A stretch of 64,000 nt of DNA from the NCBI RefSeq assembly GCF_947500695.1, contig NZ_CANMSS010000014.1, positions 34,811-98,810 of the forward strand, written 5' to 3'. The notes beneath the pieces are model-generated. The model was given only the letters and a program-made list of their open reading frames with translations. It did not search any database and was not told the origin of the DNA. This document shows positions 9,469-17,704 of this stretch, piece after piece (within the stretch, counting starts at the first letter, position 1; each line of letters opens with the position of its first letter). Source of the stretch: an uncultured Pseudoteredinibacter sp. Its GTDB lineage: Bacteria; Pseudomonadota; Gammaproteobacteria; Pseudomonadales; Cellvibrionaceae. Both the position numbers and the translations under genes were made by a program.

Positions 9469-9649
9469 GTATCCAGCGGGCGCCTGAGCAATTCCCTTGG
9501 AGGGAATTTCGGCTTGGCCGCAGGCTGGACACCTTGGATGGTGTTCATCCACGGCGTAGGAGCTGGGCATGGTCAGGACGACCGGCCTAAATTTGCTCCT
9601 GCAATTTAGGCATTTACCACATACCTTTGGTTCGTATCCAGCGGGCGCC
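9469..9649. repeat. repeat cassette bounded by 16-bp direct repeats, between precursor and DUF692 gene
   Basis: GTATCCAGCGGGCGCC occurs at 9469-9484 and again at 9634-9649 (165 bp apart). Between them are several short hairpins: AATTCCC/GGGAATT (9490-9508), ACACC/GGTGT, and GCCTAAATT/AATTTAGGC. The content is non-coding and unlike the flanking genes, as in clustered REP-type elements. The neighbouring stretch to 9737 holds the DUF692 ribosome site (CAGGAGA). Confidence 0.65.
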
Positions 9650-9737
9650 ATGACGCTGTAAATAAAAAACAAAAAATCATCTAGCTTGTGAGATTAGCGC
9701 TGCTAAGGCAGCATCAAACCATTACCAGGAGACTAAT

Positions 9738-10628
9738 ATGTCAGTAATTGAAAACTTTCCTGTGCAAGGTGTCGGCGTTGGCTTGCGCCGCAGTATGCTA
9801 GATGATGCGCAAAAACTCAGCCTAGATGATGTGCAGTTTATGGAGGTCGCCCCTGAAAACTGGATTGGCGTCGGCGGCCGTTATGGTCGTATGTTCAAAG
9901 AGTATAGCGAGCGCTTTCCAATTATTTGCCATGGGCTCTCCCTTTCCATTGGCTCTCCAGACCCTGTCGATGTCGATTTAGTAAAATCTATTCGTCAATT
10001 TATGAATGAGCACAATGTCCCTTATTACTCAGAACATTTAACCTATTGCAGCGAGCAAGGCCATCTATACGATTTACTCCCCATTCCATTTACTGAAGAA
10101 GCTGTACATTACACTGCCGAGCGTATTCGTCAGGTACAAGACATTCTTGGTGAGCGCATTGCGATGGAAAACGCCTCTTATTATTGCGCTCCCGGGCAAG
10201 AGATGAGTGAGATTGAGTTTATCCGGGCGGTTCTAGAAGAAGCTGATTGCGATTTGCTATTGGACGTAAATAATATTTTTGTAAATAGCATCAACCACGG
10301 CTATAAGCCTGAAGAATTCCTTGATCAGCTTCCGGGTGAGCGAGCTAAGTATATTCATATTGCCGGCCATTACGATGAGGCCGATGATTTAAAAGTCGAT
10401 ACTCACGGTGCCGATGTGATTGATCCGGTATGGGGCTTGTTGGCTCGGGCCTATCAAAAGTTTGGTGTATTGCCGACGCTGCTGGAGCGTGATTTTAATA
10501 TCCCACCAGTTGATGAGTTAATGATTGAAGTAGATAAAATTAAATCTATACAGGCTGAGGCCGAGGCTACTGCGCTTACTTCAACACAGCAAACAGCAGA
10601 GCCGCTTGGGGGCAATCAGCATGTCTAA
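9738..10628 (+). CDS. hvfB: DUF692 multinuclear non-heme iron oxidase (MNIO), HvfB/MbnB-like
   Basis: A 296-residue TIM-barrel enzyme. Metal-site signatures are intact: FMEVAPENW, ICHGLSLSIGS, YYSEHLTY, MENASYY, LLLDVNNIFVNSINHG, YIHIAGHYD and DTHGADV. These provide the His, Glu, Asp and Asn residues that hold the two to three irons in this family (MbnB, TglH and HvfB type). Family members oxidise cysteines in precursor peptides, so the expected substrate is the EGKCG protein at 8810. A clear ribosome site (CAGGAGACTAAT) precedes the ATG. The last 8 bp overlap the DUF2063 gene, as expected for an obligate pair. Confident as to family; the exact product is inferred. Confidence 0.93.
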   Translation: MSVIENFPVQGVGVGLRRSMLDDAQKLSLDDVQFMEVAPENWIGVGGRYGRMFKEYSERFPIICHGLSLSIGSPDPVDVDLVKSIRQFMNEHNVPYYSEHLTYCSEQGHLYDLLPIPFTEEAVHYTAERIRQVQDILGERIAMENASYYCAPGQEMSEIEFIRAVLEEADCDLLLDVNNIFVNSINHGYKPEEFLDQLPGERAKYIHIAGHYDEADDLKVDTHGADVIDPVWGLLARAYQKFGVLPTLLERDFNIPPVDELMIEVDKIKSIQAEAEATALTSTQQTAEPLGGNQHV

Positions 10629-11376
10629 GCAGAATTTAAGGCAGCTGCAACATGAGATGGCGAGCCATTTGCGAGACCCTCTCAATGTCGCGGGCCCTGA
10701 TGATGTCGAGCGACGTCGTTTGAAAATCTACCAAGATCTGATTTTTAATAATATCGAAGGTTTTATATCGGGCGCTTTTCCGGTATTGCGTGACTTATAT
10801 AGTGAAGAGCAGTGGCTCAGCTTGATGCGCAAATTTGTAATTCAGCATGAGAGCCATTCACCGTACTTTCTCCATATCAGCCAGGAATTTCTTCGCTTCT
10901 TAGAAAATGAATATGAATTGGGCCCGAATGATCCGCCATTTATGCTGGAGCTGGCCCATTATGAGTGGACCGAGTTAGCACTCGATGTTTCCGAAGAGGA
11001 AGAGCCAACGAGTAGCGATTTACTGACAATGACTGACGAAGCCTTACTCGATGCACGTCCGCAACTGTCGCCATTGGCGTGGCCATTGTCTTATCAGTTT
11101 CCGGTGCATCAAATTGGGCCAGATTTTCAGCCTGACTCAGTGCCGGCAGAAAATACTTTTCTGGTGGTTTATCGCCAAGACGAAGAAGTGAAGTTTATCC
11201 AATCTAATGCCGTGACTGTCCGTCTATTGCTGTTATTGGCTGAGCATGATGAAAGAAGCTTAAGGGATGTTCTTTTACAGCTGGCTGATGAAATGCAGCA
11301 TCCACAGCCGCAGCAGATATTGAGTTTTGCGCTTGGTCTAGTTCGAGATTTACTGTCTAAAAACATTCTCTATTAG
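10621..11376 (+). CDS. hvfC: DUF2063 family partner protein (HvfC/MbnC-like)
   Basis: A 251-residue protein with the DUF2063 N-terminal helical domain (LRQLQHEMASHLRDPLN, then RRRLKIYQDLIFNNIEGFISGAFPVLRDL), followed by a second domain for peptide recruitment. In characterised systems this protein binds the precursor leader or core and activates the DUF692 oxidase. The ATG at 10621 lies inside the 3' end of the DUF692 gene (8-bp overlap), which fixes the start better than the upstream TTG at 10606. No DoxX-type gene (HvfD), often the fourth member, follows here. Confidence 0.9.
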   Translation: MSKQNLRQLQHEMASHLRDPLNVAGPDDVERRRLKIYQDLIFNNIEGFISGAFPVLRDLYSEEQWLSLMRKFVIQHESHSPYFLHISQEFLRFLENEYELGPNDPPFMLELAHYEWTELALDVSEEEEPTSSDLLTMTDEALLDARPQLSPLAWPLSYQFPVHQIGPDFQPDSVPAENTFLVVYRQDEEVKFIQSNAVTVRLLLLLAEHDERSLRDVLLQLADEMQHPQPQQILSFALGLVRDLLSKNILY

Positions 11377-11896
11377 CTGAAATCTAGGCAGTTTTCTTTT
11401 TGATCAATCTTGCTTGTTTTTTAGCTTCTTGAGTATCTTTTTGCTTTTCAAAGCGCCTTCCGACAAGTGGTGCATTATTGAACAATTCGCAAAGTGGCGT
11501 CTAAATTTTCAATTTTTGAAACTTAAAGCGCCAAGTTGCTGTAAAAATGCGCTCAGTTGCTTCTGTGCGTTTTTTATCCTCCCTTTGTAAGCCCCTGATT
11601 TTATTGCCGATTTAAATTTTTTTAATTCCACTACTAATTCCTCGCTTTGGTCATATAACTGAAATATTTCGCGAGTAGATTAGCTGCATTCATTTTTTGA
11701 GTCAGAGCCGGGCTTTAAAAAATCTGTAATGTTTCTGTCATAAACGCCGATAGCGGGCTTAAATGATAGTAGGTGGGCTCTGAATTGAGTTTTAGATGTA
11801 CCGGGTGCCTTCACTACGATGGCGCTTAAAAATATAAAAGCGCGTTAACTAGCGTTTGAACAGATAGCTGAAATAATCGATATAGGGGACTACTCC
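11377..11896. other. 520-bp intergenic region upstream of the porin gene
   Basis: I see no credible open frame. The sequence is T-rich near 11400-11460. A near-repeat, CGGGCTTTAA at about 11709 and CGGGCTTAAA at about 11754, is present. It probably carries the porin promoter and a long untranslated leader; the ribosome site is GGGGAC before 11897. No RNA gene was recognised. Confidence 0.4.
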
Positions 11897-12823
11897 ATGA
11901 AAAAAGCACTTTTGCCTCTGGCTATTGCTGCTGCACTGCCAATGTCAGCTCTAGCTGATGTAACCGTTTACGGTAAAGCAAACGTTTCTCTTCAGTCTAC
12001 TGACGAGAAAGGTGATCGCACCACTGAATTAGTAAGCAACGCTTCTCGCATCGGCTTCAAAGGCAAAGAAGACCTAGGTAATGGTCTGAAGGCTATCTAT
12101 AAGTTTGAATACGAAACTCAAATCGATGACGGTGACAAAGACGGTCAGACCTTCACTCAGCGTAACATCTACGTTGGTTTGGAAGGTGGTTTCGGTCAGG
12201 TTATCGCTGGTAAGTTCGATACTCCTCTGAAGAAAGCCCAGAAGAAAGTAGATCTATTCAACGACTTAGAAGGTGATATCAAGTCTATCATCACTAAGAG
12301 TGACAACCGTACTAGCAACACCGTTCAGTACACTTCTCCAAAGTCTTGGGGCCCAATCCAAGCTAAAGTTGCTTATGTTGCTTCTGAAGATGACAACGTA
12401 GATAACGGCATCTCTTCTTCTGTTGCATATAACGACAAAGACGCTGGTGTTTACTTGGCTGTTGCTTACGATCAGGACGTTGAAAAAGAAGGCGCTGAAG
12501 TTGTACGTGCTGTTGGTCAGTTCAAGTTGAGCTCTTTGCAGTTGGGCGTACTTTGGGAAGATCAGGACGCTGGCCCATCTTCTTTGAATGACGGTGACGG
12601 CTGGGTTGTTTCTGCTAAGTTGAAAGCTTCTAAAGACGTAGCTCTTAAAGCTCAGTACGGTCAGTCTGACATCGTTAAAGACGATGCCAAGACTTGGAGC
12701 TTGGGTATGGACTACAAACTGTCTAAGAAAACCAAGTTGTTCGGTTTCTACACCCACGAAGAAGCTGATAACCTAGCGGAAGATAACGATTACGCTGGTA
12801 TCGGCATCGAAATGAAGTTCTAA
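11897..12823 (+). CDS. general porin, Gram-negative porin family
   Basis: A 308-residue outer-membrane beta-barrel. A signal peptide (KKALLPLAIAAALPMSALA) precedes a mature start of DVTVYGKANVSLQ, classic for trimeric porins. SNASRIGFKGKEDLGNGLKAIYKFEYE and RNIYVGLEGGFGQVIAGKFDTPLKKA are family hallmarks, and the protein ends in Phe (IGIEMKF), the signal for barrel assembly. The gene uses a narrow set of favoured codons, consistent with high expression. A double terminator follows. Confidence 0.95.
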   Translation: MKKALLPLAIAAALPMSALADVTVYGKANVSLQSTDEKGDRTTELVSNASRIGFKGKEDLGNGLKAIYKFEYETQIDDGDKDGQTFTQRNIYVGLEGGFGQVIAGKFDTPLKKAQKKVDLFNDLEGDIKSIITKSDNRTSNTVQYTSPKSWGPIQAKVAYVASEDDNVDNGISSSVAYNDKDAGVYLAVAYDQDVEKEGAEVVRAVGQFKLSSLQLGVLWEDQDAGPSSLNDGDGWVVSAKLKASKDVALKAQYGQSDIVKDDAKTWSLGMDYKLSKKTKLFGFYTHEEADNLAEDNDYAGIGIEMKF

Positions 12824-12839
12824 GATCCCTTTGTGATCA

Positions 12840-12862
12840 GCCCCGTACTCTAAATACGGGGC
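12840..12862 (+). terminator. first terminator hairpin after the porin
   Basis: GCCCCGTA (12840-12847) pairs with TACGGGGC (12855-12862) across a 7-nt loop, 16 bp after the porin stop; a T-rich stretch follows. Confidence 0.75.
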
Positions 12863-12874
12863 ACTTCATTTTAG

Positions 12875-12905
12875 AAAATGCCACTTGTATACAAGTGGCA
12901 TTTTT
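12875..12905. terminator. perfect 30-bp palindrome, second terminator after the porin
   Basis: Positions 12875-12904 form a perfect palindrome (left half AAAATGCCACTTGTA). It ends in T5 on the plus strand and begins with an A-run, so it could act in both directions. It is tandem to the previous hairpin, as is common after very highly expressed genes. Confidence 0.75.
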
Positions 12906-12952
12906 GTATCCACTTTATAATAACTCTCTTTAACTTCGCTCGGAGTATCAAT

Positions 12953-13366
12953 ATGAAGCCACTTCTACTCAGTCTATTATTGGCCATTAGCCTATCTTTT
13001 CCGGCCTGGGCCATTGCTCAAGAAGATGATGAAGACTGCGTATACGCTGTTGATATCGATGACGAAGATATGTCCGACTACAATATTTGTGGTAAGAATA
13101 GCGGCATCAATAAGGTGTTGAACGATTTAATTGATGGTGGTGAAAAGAAGTCCACTGCGTCGAAAGAATTTAAGCAAAAGGTCGAAAAGGTAGAGGCTGT
13201 GAAGATTGACTGGCTAAAGAGTGCCGATGCTCTGTCTCAGCGCCGTTTCGAACTACTGCAATTGATTGCCCAAGAATGCCCCAATGGCTTTGAAGTAAAG
13301 GGTGAAAAATATGCAGTTGGCCCAAATAACGGCCTAGATCTGCAGTTTGATTATCGTTGCAACTGA
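12953..13366 (+). CDS. hypothetical periplasmic protein
   Basis: 137 residues. It has a signal peptide (KPLLLSLLLAISLSFPAWA) and a mature part that begins strongly acidic (QEDDEDCVYAVDIDDEDMSDYNICGKNSG), followed by a Lys/Glu-rich helix and a C-terminal region with two more cysteines (QECPNGF and YRCN). The four cysteines could form two disulfides. I do not recognise a family. The ATG at 12953 follows a CGGAG ribosome site; upstream in-frame codons run back into the porin terminator and are rejected. Confidence 0.7.
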   Translation: MKPLLLSLLLAISLSFPAWAIAQEDDEDCVYAVDIDDEDMSDYNICGKNSGINKVLNDLIDGGEKKSTASKEFKQKVEKVEAVKIDWLKSADALSQRRFELLQLIAQECPNGFEVKGEKYAVGPNNGLDLQFDYRCN

Positions 13367-13389
13367 TTTTTCTCTGAATTGTATACAAT

Positions 13390-13437
13390 TAGCTCACTCT
13401 TAGCCTGCTAAGTCGCCCCTCCTGCTGGAGTGAGCTA
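13390..13437. terminator. inverted repeat after the periplasmic protein gene
   Basis: TAGCTCACTC (13390-13399) is complementary to GAGTGAGCTA (13428-13437) with a 28-nt loop. The loop is long and there is no T-run, so its role as a terminator is uncertain. Confidence 0.35.
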
Positions 13438-13542
13438 TTAACAAATCTTATTAGAGCTATAGCGGAATCCTTACAAACTCGAATTGTCCAAACTGCCTAA
13501 GCAACCTACAATAGTTTAACGGTAAATATTAGGTGAAATAAC

Positions 13543-14271
13543 GTGACGATTCGCAAAATGGCCGTTGCAGCACTACTCAGTATGGGTTTGGCTGCCGGCG
13601 CTTTGGCCGAAGAGGCCAAGCAAAAGGAAAATCCCGCTGACCCATGGGAAGGTTTTAACCGAGGTGTCTTTGCTTTCAATGACACCATTGATGGTGCTGT
13701 AGTGAAGCCACTGGCCAAAGGCTATAAAGCGGTTACTCCAGATGTCGTGGAAACCGGGGTTAGCAATGTATTTAGCAACCTTGGTGAAGTAGGCAATATT
13801 GTTAATGGTTTGCTGCAATTCAAAATAGGCCAGGCCAGCAATGATACCGGCCGTTTATTGATTAACTCTACTTTCGGTTTGGCGGGTCTATTCGATGTTG
13901 CCAAGCATATGGGTTTAGAGAAGGGCACCGGGGAAGACTTTGGTCAAACATTGGCCGCTTGGGGCGTAGATTCTGGTCCTTATATTGTCCTGCCATTTTT
14001 AGGCCCTACTACGCTGCGTGATGGTGTTGGCTTGCCGGCAGATAGCTATCTGAACCCGGTAACTCACATTGATCATGTACCAACTCGTAATACGACATTT
14101 GCAACAGAATTGCTTGATACTCGTGCATCCTTACTAGGAGCCGAAGGTGCAATTTCTGGCGACAAATACAGCTTCATTCGTGATGCTTACCTGCAGCGTC
14201 GTGAATACCTGATCAATGACGGCCAGGTGGAAGATGACTTTGGCGCTGATCTAGATGATGAAGATTTCTAA
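13543..14271 (+). CDS. mlaA: MlaA (VacJ) family outer-membrane lipid transport protein
   Basis: 242 residues. Family signatures are NPADPWEGFNRGVFAFND, INSTFGLAGLFDVA, EDFGQTLAAWGVDSGPYIVLPFLGPTTLRDGVG and a TRASLLGAE-type C-terminal motif. MlaA forms a channel with porins that removes misplaced phospholipids from the outer leaflet, so its place close after a porin is apt. The N-terminal signal (GLAAGALAEEAK) has no lipobox cysteine, unlike typical MlaA lipoproteins; it looks cleavable by ordinary signal peptidase. The GTG at 13543 is preferred because of the AGGTG site 7 bp upstream; the ATG at 13558 is an alternative. Confidence 0.92.
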   Translation: MTIRKMAVAALLSMGLAAGALAEEAKQKENPADPWEGFNRGVFAFNDTIDGAVVKPLAKGYKAVTPDVVETGVSNVFSNLGEVGNIVNGLLQFKIGQASNDTGRLLINSTFGLAGLFDVAKHMGLEKGTGEDFGQTLAAWGVDSGPYIVLPFLGPTTLRDGVGLPADSYLNPVTHIDHVPTRNTTFATELLDTRASLLGAEGAISGDKYSFIRDAYLQRREYLINDGQVEDDFGADLDDEDF

Positions 14272-14295
14272 GAGTTATCTGCATTAGTGCTTATA

Positions 14296-14323
14296 AAAGC
14301 TCGTCCAGCGGACGGGCTTTTTT
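14296..14323. terminator. terminator between mlaA and the zinc transporter permease
   Basis: AAAGCTCGTCC, loop AGC, GGACGGGCTTT then T-run. It sits between convergent genes, 6 bp from the permease stop codon on the minus strand, and can serve both. Confidence 0.85.
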
Positions 14324-14328
14324 ATTGC

Positions 14329-15567
14329 CTATTGTTTAAGTGCGCTTAAACTATGTCGGTAAGCCTGCACCGCAGGTAAGCAAGCTGCGAGAATAGCCGC
14401 TAGCAAAATCCACGCGGCCAGCTTGCCTGTTTCAAGCCCAATAAAATCAGCGCTGATATATATTCCGTACTTGCTGCTTAAAAAGCTTTGCCCTAGGCTT
14501 AATGCAATAAAAAGCATGGATGCTCCGAGTGCCATGCTTGCTACTGTGAGCAAAAGCGTTTCAAGCTGAACCAGCGAGAATATATAAATAGGTGAAGCGC
14601 CAATAACTCTTAGTAATTTTATTTCCTGCTTACGTTCACGTGCATTGGCCATCTGTAAGGCAAGCAAGCCCAGTAGGGCTGATATAAGCACAAGAGCTGA
14701 AACCAAGCGTAGGATATTTTCCAAGCTGCCCATCATATGCCAGAGTTCTTTTAAGGTGACTCCCGGCAAAATAGCGAGCAGGGGCTCGCTTGGGTAGTTG
14801 CTAATCAATCTTTGCAGCTTGAATATATCAATCTTCCTCTCTAAGCCCAGCATAAATGCGGTAATGCTGTGGCTGCTTATGTCGCTATTTTCTAGTTTTA
14901 AGTTACTTGGATCCAATGAGTTTGCCAGCTGCTTATCATGAATAATTTCAATGCCGGCTAAGCTGCTAATTAAAGATTTGTCTACGGCAGTACCGGTAGC
15001 TTTGAGAATGCCACTTACGGTAAAACTGTAATCATCGTGTTGGTGAAAGCTACTGGAACCTATGCCGTGGGCAATATGAAGTTTGTCGCCGACTTTATAC
15101 CCTAGGCGTTGCGCAACTTCAGCCCCTAAAACCACGTCCAGAACAGTCTCGTATGCATGGCCCTGCTCAAATTGCAGGGTTTGGTTTTGGCCATATTGGA
15201 AGTATTTAAAATAATCTTGATTGCTGGCGATAACGCGGTAGCCCCGGTGTGAGTCACCCATCGATAAAGGTATAGACCACTTTACCTTGGGGTGCTCGGC
15301 TATCTCTTGATAGCTTTGCCAGCTCAAATTATTATTGGGTGAACCGATATGGAACACAGAATATAAAAGAAGATTCAGTGGGCCGCTGCGCGCACCGACT
15401 ATAAGATCGGTACCTGAAATGGCTTTGGAAAAACTTTCTTTTGATTGCAGTCGAATGTGCTCAACCCCCAGCAAAACAAAGATGCTTACACTAAGAGCGA
15501 TGAGACTGATGATTAAAGATTCTTTTCTATTCAATAGGCTCTTATAGGCTAGTCTGATAAACATCAC
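14329..15567 (-). CDS. ABC transporter permease, MacB/FtsX fold (ZrgB-like)
   Basis: 412 residues. One N-terminal membrane helix (LIISLIALSVSIFVLLGVEH), a large periplasmic domain, then three C-terminal helices (SALVLISALLGLLALQMA, TLLLTVASMALGASMLFIAL and AAWILLAAILAACLPA), the FtsX/MacB layout. The start overlaps the ATPase stop by 4 bp. With DUF2796 (20 kb) and DUF3299 (16.4 kb) nearby, it resembles the Zur-controlled minor zinc importer ZrgABCDE of Vibrio. The periplasmic loop has a His cluster (SSSFHQHDDYSF) that could handle metal. The substrate is inferred from context. Confidence 0.88.
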   Translation of the reverse strand: MMFIRLAYKSLLNRKESLIISLIALSVSIFVLLGVEHIRLQSKESFSKAISGTDLIVGARSGPLNLLLYSVFHIGSPNNNLSWQSYQEIAEHPKVKWSIPLSMGDSHRGYRVIASNQDYFKYFQYGQNQTLQFEQGHAYETVLDVVLGAEVAQRLGYKVGDKLHIAHGIGSSSFHQHDDYSFTVSGILKATGTAVDKSLISSLAGIEIIHDKQLANSLDPSNLKLENSDISSHSITAFMLGLERKIDIFKLQRLISNYPSEPLLAILPGVTLKELWHMMGSLENILRLVSALVLISALLGLLALQMANARERKQEIKLLRVIGASPIYIFSLVQLETLLLTVASMALGASMLFIALSLGQSFLSSKYGIYISADFIGLETGKLAAWILLAAILAACLPAVQAYRHSLSALKQ

Positions 15568-16232
15568 TTGACGCCTCGCTGAACGATGTTTTCAAAAGCT
15601 TGTATGCATTCAAAATGCGCTTGTAAGGCCTCATCGTGACTAACCATGAGCAAGCTGCAATCGAGCTCCTCGAGTAATGACTTCAATGTACGCATAAAAT
15701 CATCACGATTTTTCGCATCCAACGCAGAGCTTGGCTCGTCGGCTAAGAGCAGCTTTGGTTTTTTTAGTAGGGCGCGCGCTATCGCAACGCGTTGTTGCTG
15801 CCCTATACTGAGTTCTCTAACAGCTTGCTGCCAGCAAGGTTTCGGTAGATTCAAGCGCTCAAGCATCTCCCCAGCCGAGGTTTTGCCGACCGGATTATTA
15901 TTGCCCGAAAACTGAGACTCCAGCTCAATATTCTCTATGGCGTTTAGGTAGGGGATGAGATTGAACTGCTGAAATATATAAGCGGTGTGCTGAGCTCTAA
16001 AACGATCTTGCTGCCTACGGCTGAGCTTGACGATATCCTGACCAAGAATGCAAATTTCTCCTTCTTGTGGAGTAAGCATTCCGCTTAGCAAGTTGAGAAA
16101 AGTTGACTTGCCACAGCCTGAAGGACCATGAATAAGCACTTGCTCGCCCTGCTTTAGCCGCCAATGGGGGATCTCAATAAAGGGCTTGTTTTGCCTCGGG
16201 TGGCGAAAGCTTAAATCTCTTATCTCAATCAA
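15564..16232 (-). CDS. ABC transporter ATP-binding protein (LolD/MacB type, ZrgC-like)
   Basis: 222 residues with a complete ABC ATPase motif set: Walker A GPSGCGKSTFLN (about residue 35), Q-loop YIFQQFNLIPYLN, signature LSIGQQQRVAIARALL, Walker B LLLADEPSSALD and H-loop LMVSHDEA. It pairs with the overlapping permease gene downstream. The promoter region contains a Zur-box-like dyad about 73 bp upstream of its start. Confidence 0.93.
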   Translation of the reverse strand: MIEIRDLSFRHPRQNKPFIEIPHWRLKQGEQVLIHGPSGCGKSTFLNLLSGMLTPQEGEICILGQDIVKLSRRQQDRFRAQHTAYIFQQFNLIPYLNAIENIELESQFSGNNNPVGKTSAGEMLERLNLPKPCWQQAVRELSIGQQQRVAIARALLKKPKLLLADEPSSALDAKNRDDFMRTLKSLLEELDCSLLMVSHDEALQAHFECIQAFENIVQRGVK

Positions 16233-16304
16233 GACTGTCTACCGTTTGCTCAAAATTGTCTTCCGCATAGCCTATGTTTACAGTGGGTATGCATTATCTT
16301 GGTG

Positions 16305-16321
16305 ATGTTATAACATAACAT
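16305..16321. promoter_or_regulatory. Zur-box-like dyad in the divergent ABC/DUF3299 promoter
   Basis: ATGTTATAACATAACAT: arms ATGTTAT and ATAACAT with a 3-bp centre. This differs by one base from the ATGTTATAnTATAACAT core of the gammaproteobacterial Zur consensus. It lies between the start of the ABC ATPase (minus strand) and the DUF3299 lipoprotein (plus strand), so it could repress both when zinc is plentiful. Confidence 0.78.
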
Positions 16322-16391
16322 ATTGGGTTTGATTTGAATGCCTTTTATGGGCTCGTTAATGACATTCAGTGGCACTTGTGCAGAGTAAAAA

Positions 16392-17108
16392 ATGTACGGA
16401 TTGATAACTTCAGTATTTTCTTTTAGTAAACGCTTTGTTTTGAGGCTGGCTCTCGTTTGTGCGAGCTTTATATTGATTTCGGCCTGCTCGACTGAGCGAG
16501 ACGGCGAGACCGATGTGGTCGTGATTATGGAAGCTGACGAGCTAATTAATGAGCTGGCGGAAGAGTCGAAATCGGCCACCAAGGTGCCGCAAGGCAAAGT
16601 CGGCACGAAAAAAATCGACTATTTTAAGCCTGTTGAGTGGATGGATTTGATACCTGAAGATGATCTCAAGGTCTTAATGAGTCCGCCAGAATATATCGCA
16701 GATATAGAAGAGGGTAGTGAGGAAGATAAGTTTAGCTTATCTATTGAGGGCGCCTTAAACGATGCCATGGATGATGACTATATGCGCGCAATGACATCAA
16801 CAAAAACTGTAGCCGAGCTAGATGGTCTTGCCGTACGAATTCCGGGCTTTATTGTGCCTTTGGATATGGATGAAGAGCAGAGAGTAACGGAGTTGTTTTT
16901 GGTGCCGTATTACGGCGCTTGCCTACATATGCCCCCGCCCCCACCAAATCAAATGATCTATGCCAAACTGGAGCGGGGTATAAAAATGGATACACTCTAT
17001 GATCCATTTTGGCTATCAGGTGTTTTGAGCTCTTCGGTCGTTGAAAATGATACGGCGACCTCGGCTTACCAAATGGAGGTGTTGGACTATGAGTTGTTTG
17101 ATCACTAA
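16392..17108 (+). CDS. DUF3299 lipoprotein associated with zinc importer
   Basis: 238 residues. The N-terminus is a membrane signal ending in a lipobox (ILISAC, Cys near residue 31), so it is probably a lipoprotein. The C-terminal half has the DUF3299 signatures LAVRIPGFIVPLDMDEEQRVTELFLVPYYGACLHMPPPPPNQMIYA. DUF3299 genes commonly sit with Zur-controlled ABC importers; here it is divergent from the ATPase gene across a Zur-box-like dyad. Biochemical role unknown; a periplasmic component of the importer is a reasonable inference. Confidence 0.85.
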   Translation: MYGLITSVFSFSKRFVLRLALVCASFILISACSTERDGETDVVVIMEADELINELAEESKSATKVPQGKVGTKKIDYFKPVEWMDLIPEDDLKVLMSPPEYIADIEEGSEEDKFSLSIEGALNDAMDDDYMRAMTSTKTVAELDGLAVRIPGFIVPLDMDEEQRVTELFLVPYYGACLHMPPPPPNQMIYAKLERGIKMDTLYDPFWLSGVLSSSVVENDTATSAYQMEVLDYELFDH

Positions 17109-17143
17109 GAAAAGTATATCTCTAGGGTGTAGCTAAAGAAAGC

Positions 17144-17704
17144 TTATAGTTCGCCGTAAATTTTCTGATAGCCGTCGCTAAGGTATTTATTGGCAGCGAC
17201 TACCGCTTTGGAAAATTCTTTTTGTGGCTCAGATAAATTGCCAAGTTTGCTTAAGTCTTCCTCATTTTCCATTCGGCTTAGTGGTGGTACATGGCAATTT
17301 GCTGGTATGTCGATACCATCAATTACAGCATTATGGCGAATAACACAGTTATCCCCCACAAAACTTCTGAAAACCACACTGTTGAAACCAACAAAGACAT
17401 TGTTAGCTATTTGGCAGGGGCCGTGAATAATACTACGGTGTGCGATTGAACAACGTTCACCTATGCTGACCTCAGCACCTGCCACCGAGTGAATAACCAC
17501 GCCGTCCTGAATGTTGCTATTGGCACCAATGCGGATAGGCATCATTGTGCCTTGTGCATTAATTTCATCAGCCCGAATCACGGCGTAGGGTCCTACAAAT
17601 ACATTGTCTTCAATTATAACCTTTCCGCAGATAATGGCCGTTGGGTCAATAAAAGCACTATGAGAAATTTGAGGCTGGTCGCCGCTAGGGTTTGGTCTAA
17701 TCAC
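17144..17704 (-). CDS. second gamma-class carbonic anhydrase, zinc-starvation paralogue
   Basis: 186 residues from the GTG at 17704, which overlaps the FolE2 stop by 8 bp (a TTG at 17734 is an alternative). Hexapeptide repeats and family residues are present: YAVIRADE, SNIQDGVVIHS and CSIAHRSIIHGPC, with three candidate metal histidines. Gamma-carbonic anhydrases can use iron or cobalt. A copy inside a Zur-controlled operon therefore fits the known pattern of spare enzymes made when zinc is short. It is clearly divergent from the copy at 40-564. Confidence 0.88.
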   Translation of the reverse strand: MIRPNPSGDQPQISHSAFIDPTAIICGKVIIEDNVFVGPYAVIRADEINAQGTMMPIRIGANSNIQDGVVIHSVAGAEVSIGERCSIAHRSIIHGPCQIANNVFVGFNSVVFRSFVGDNCVIRHNAVIDGIDIPANCHVPPLSRMENEEDLSKLGNLSEPQKEFSKAVVAANKYLSDGYQKIYGEL

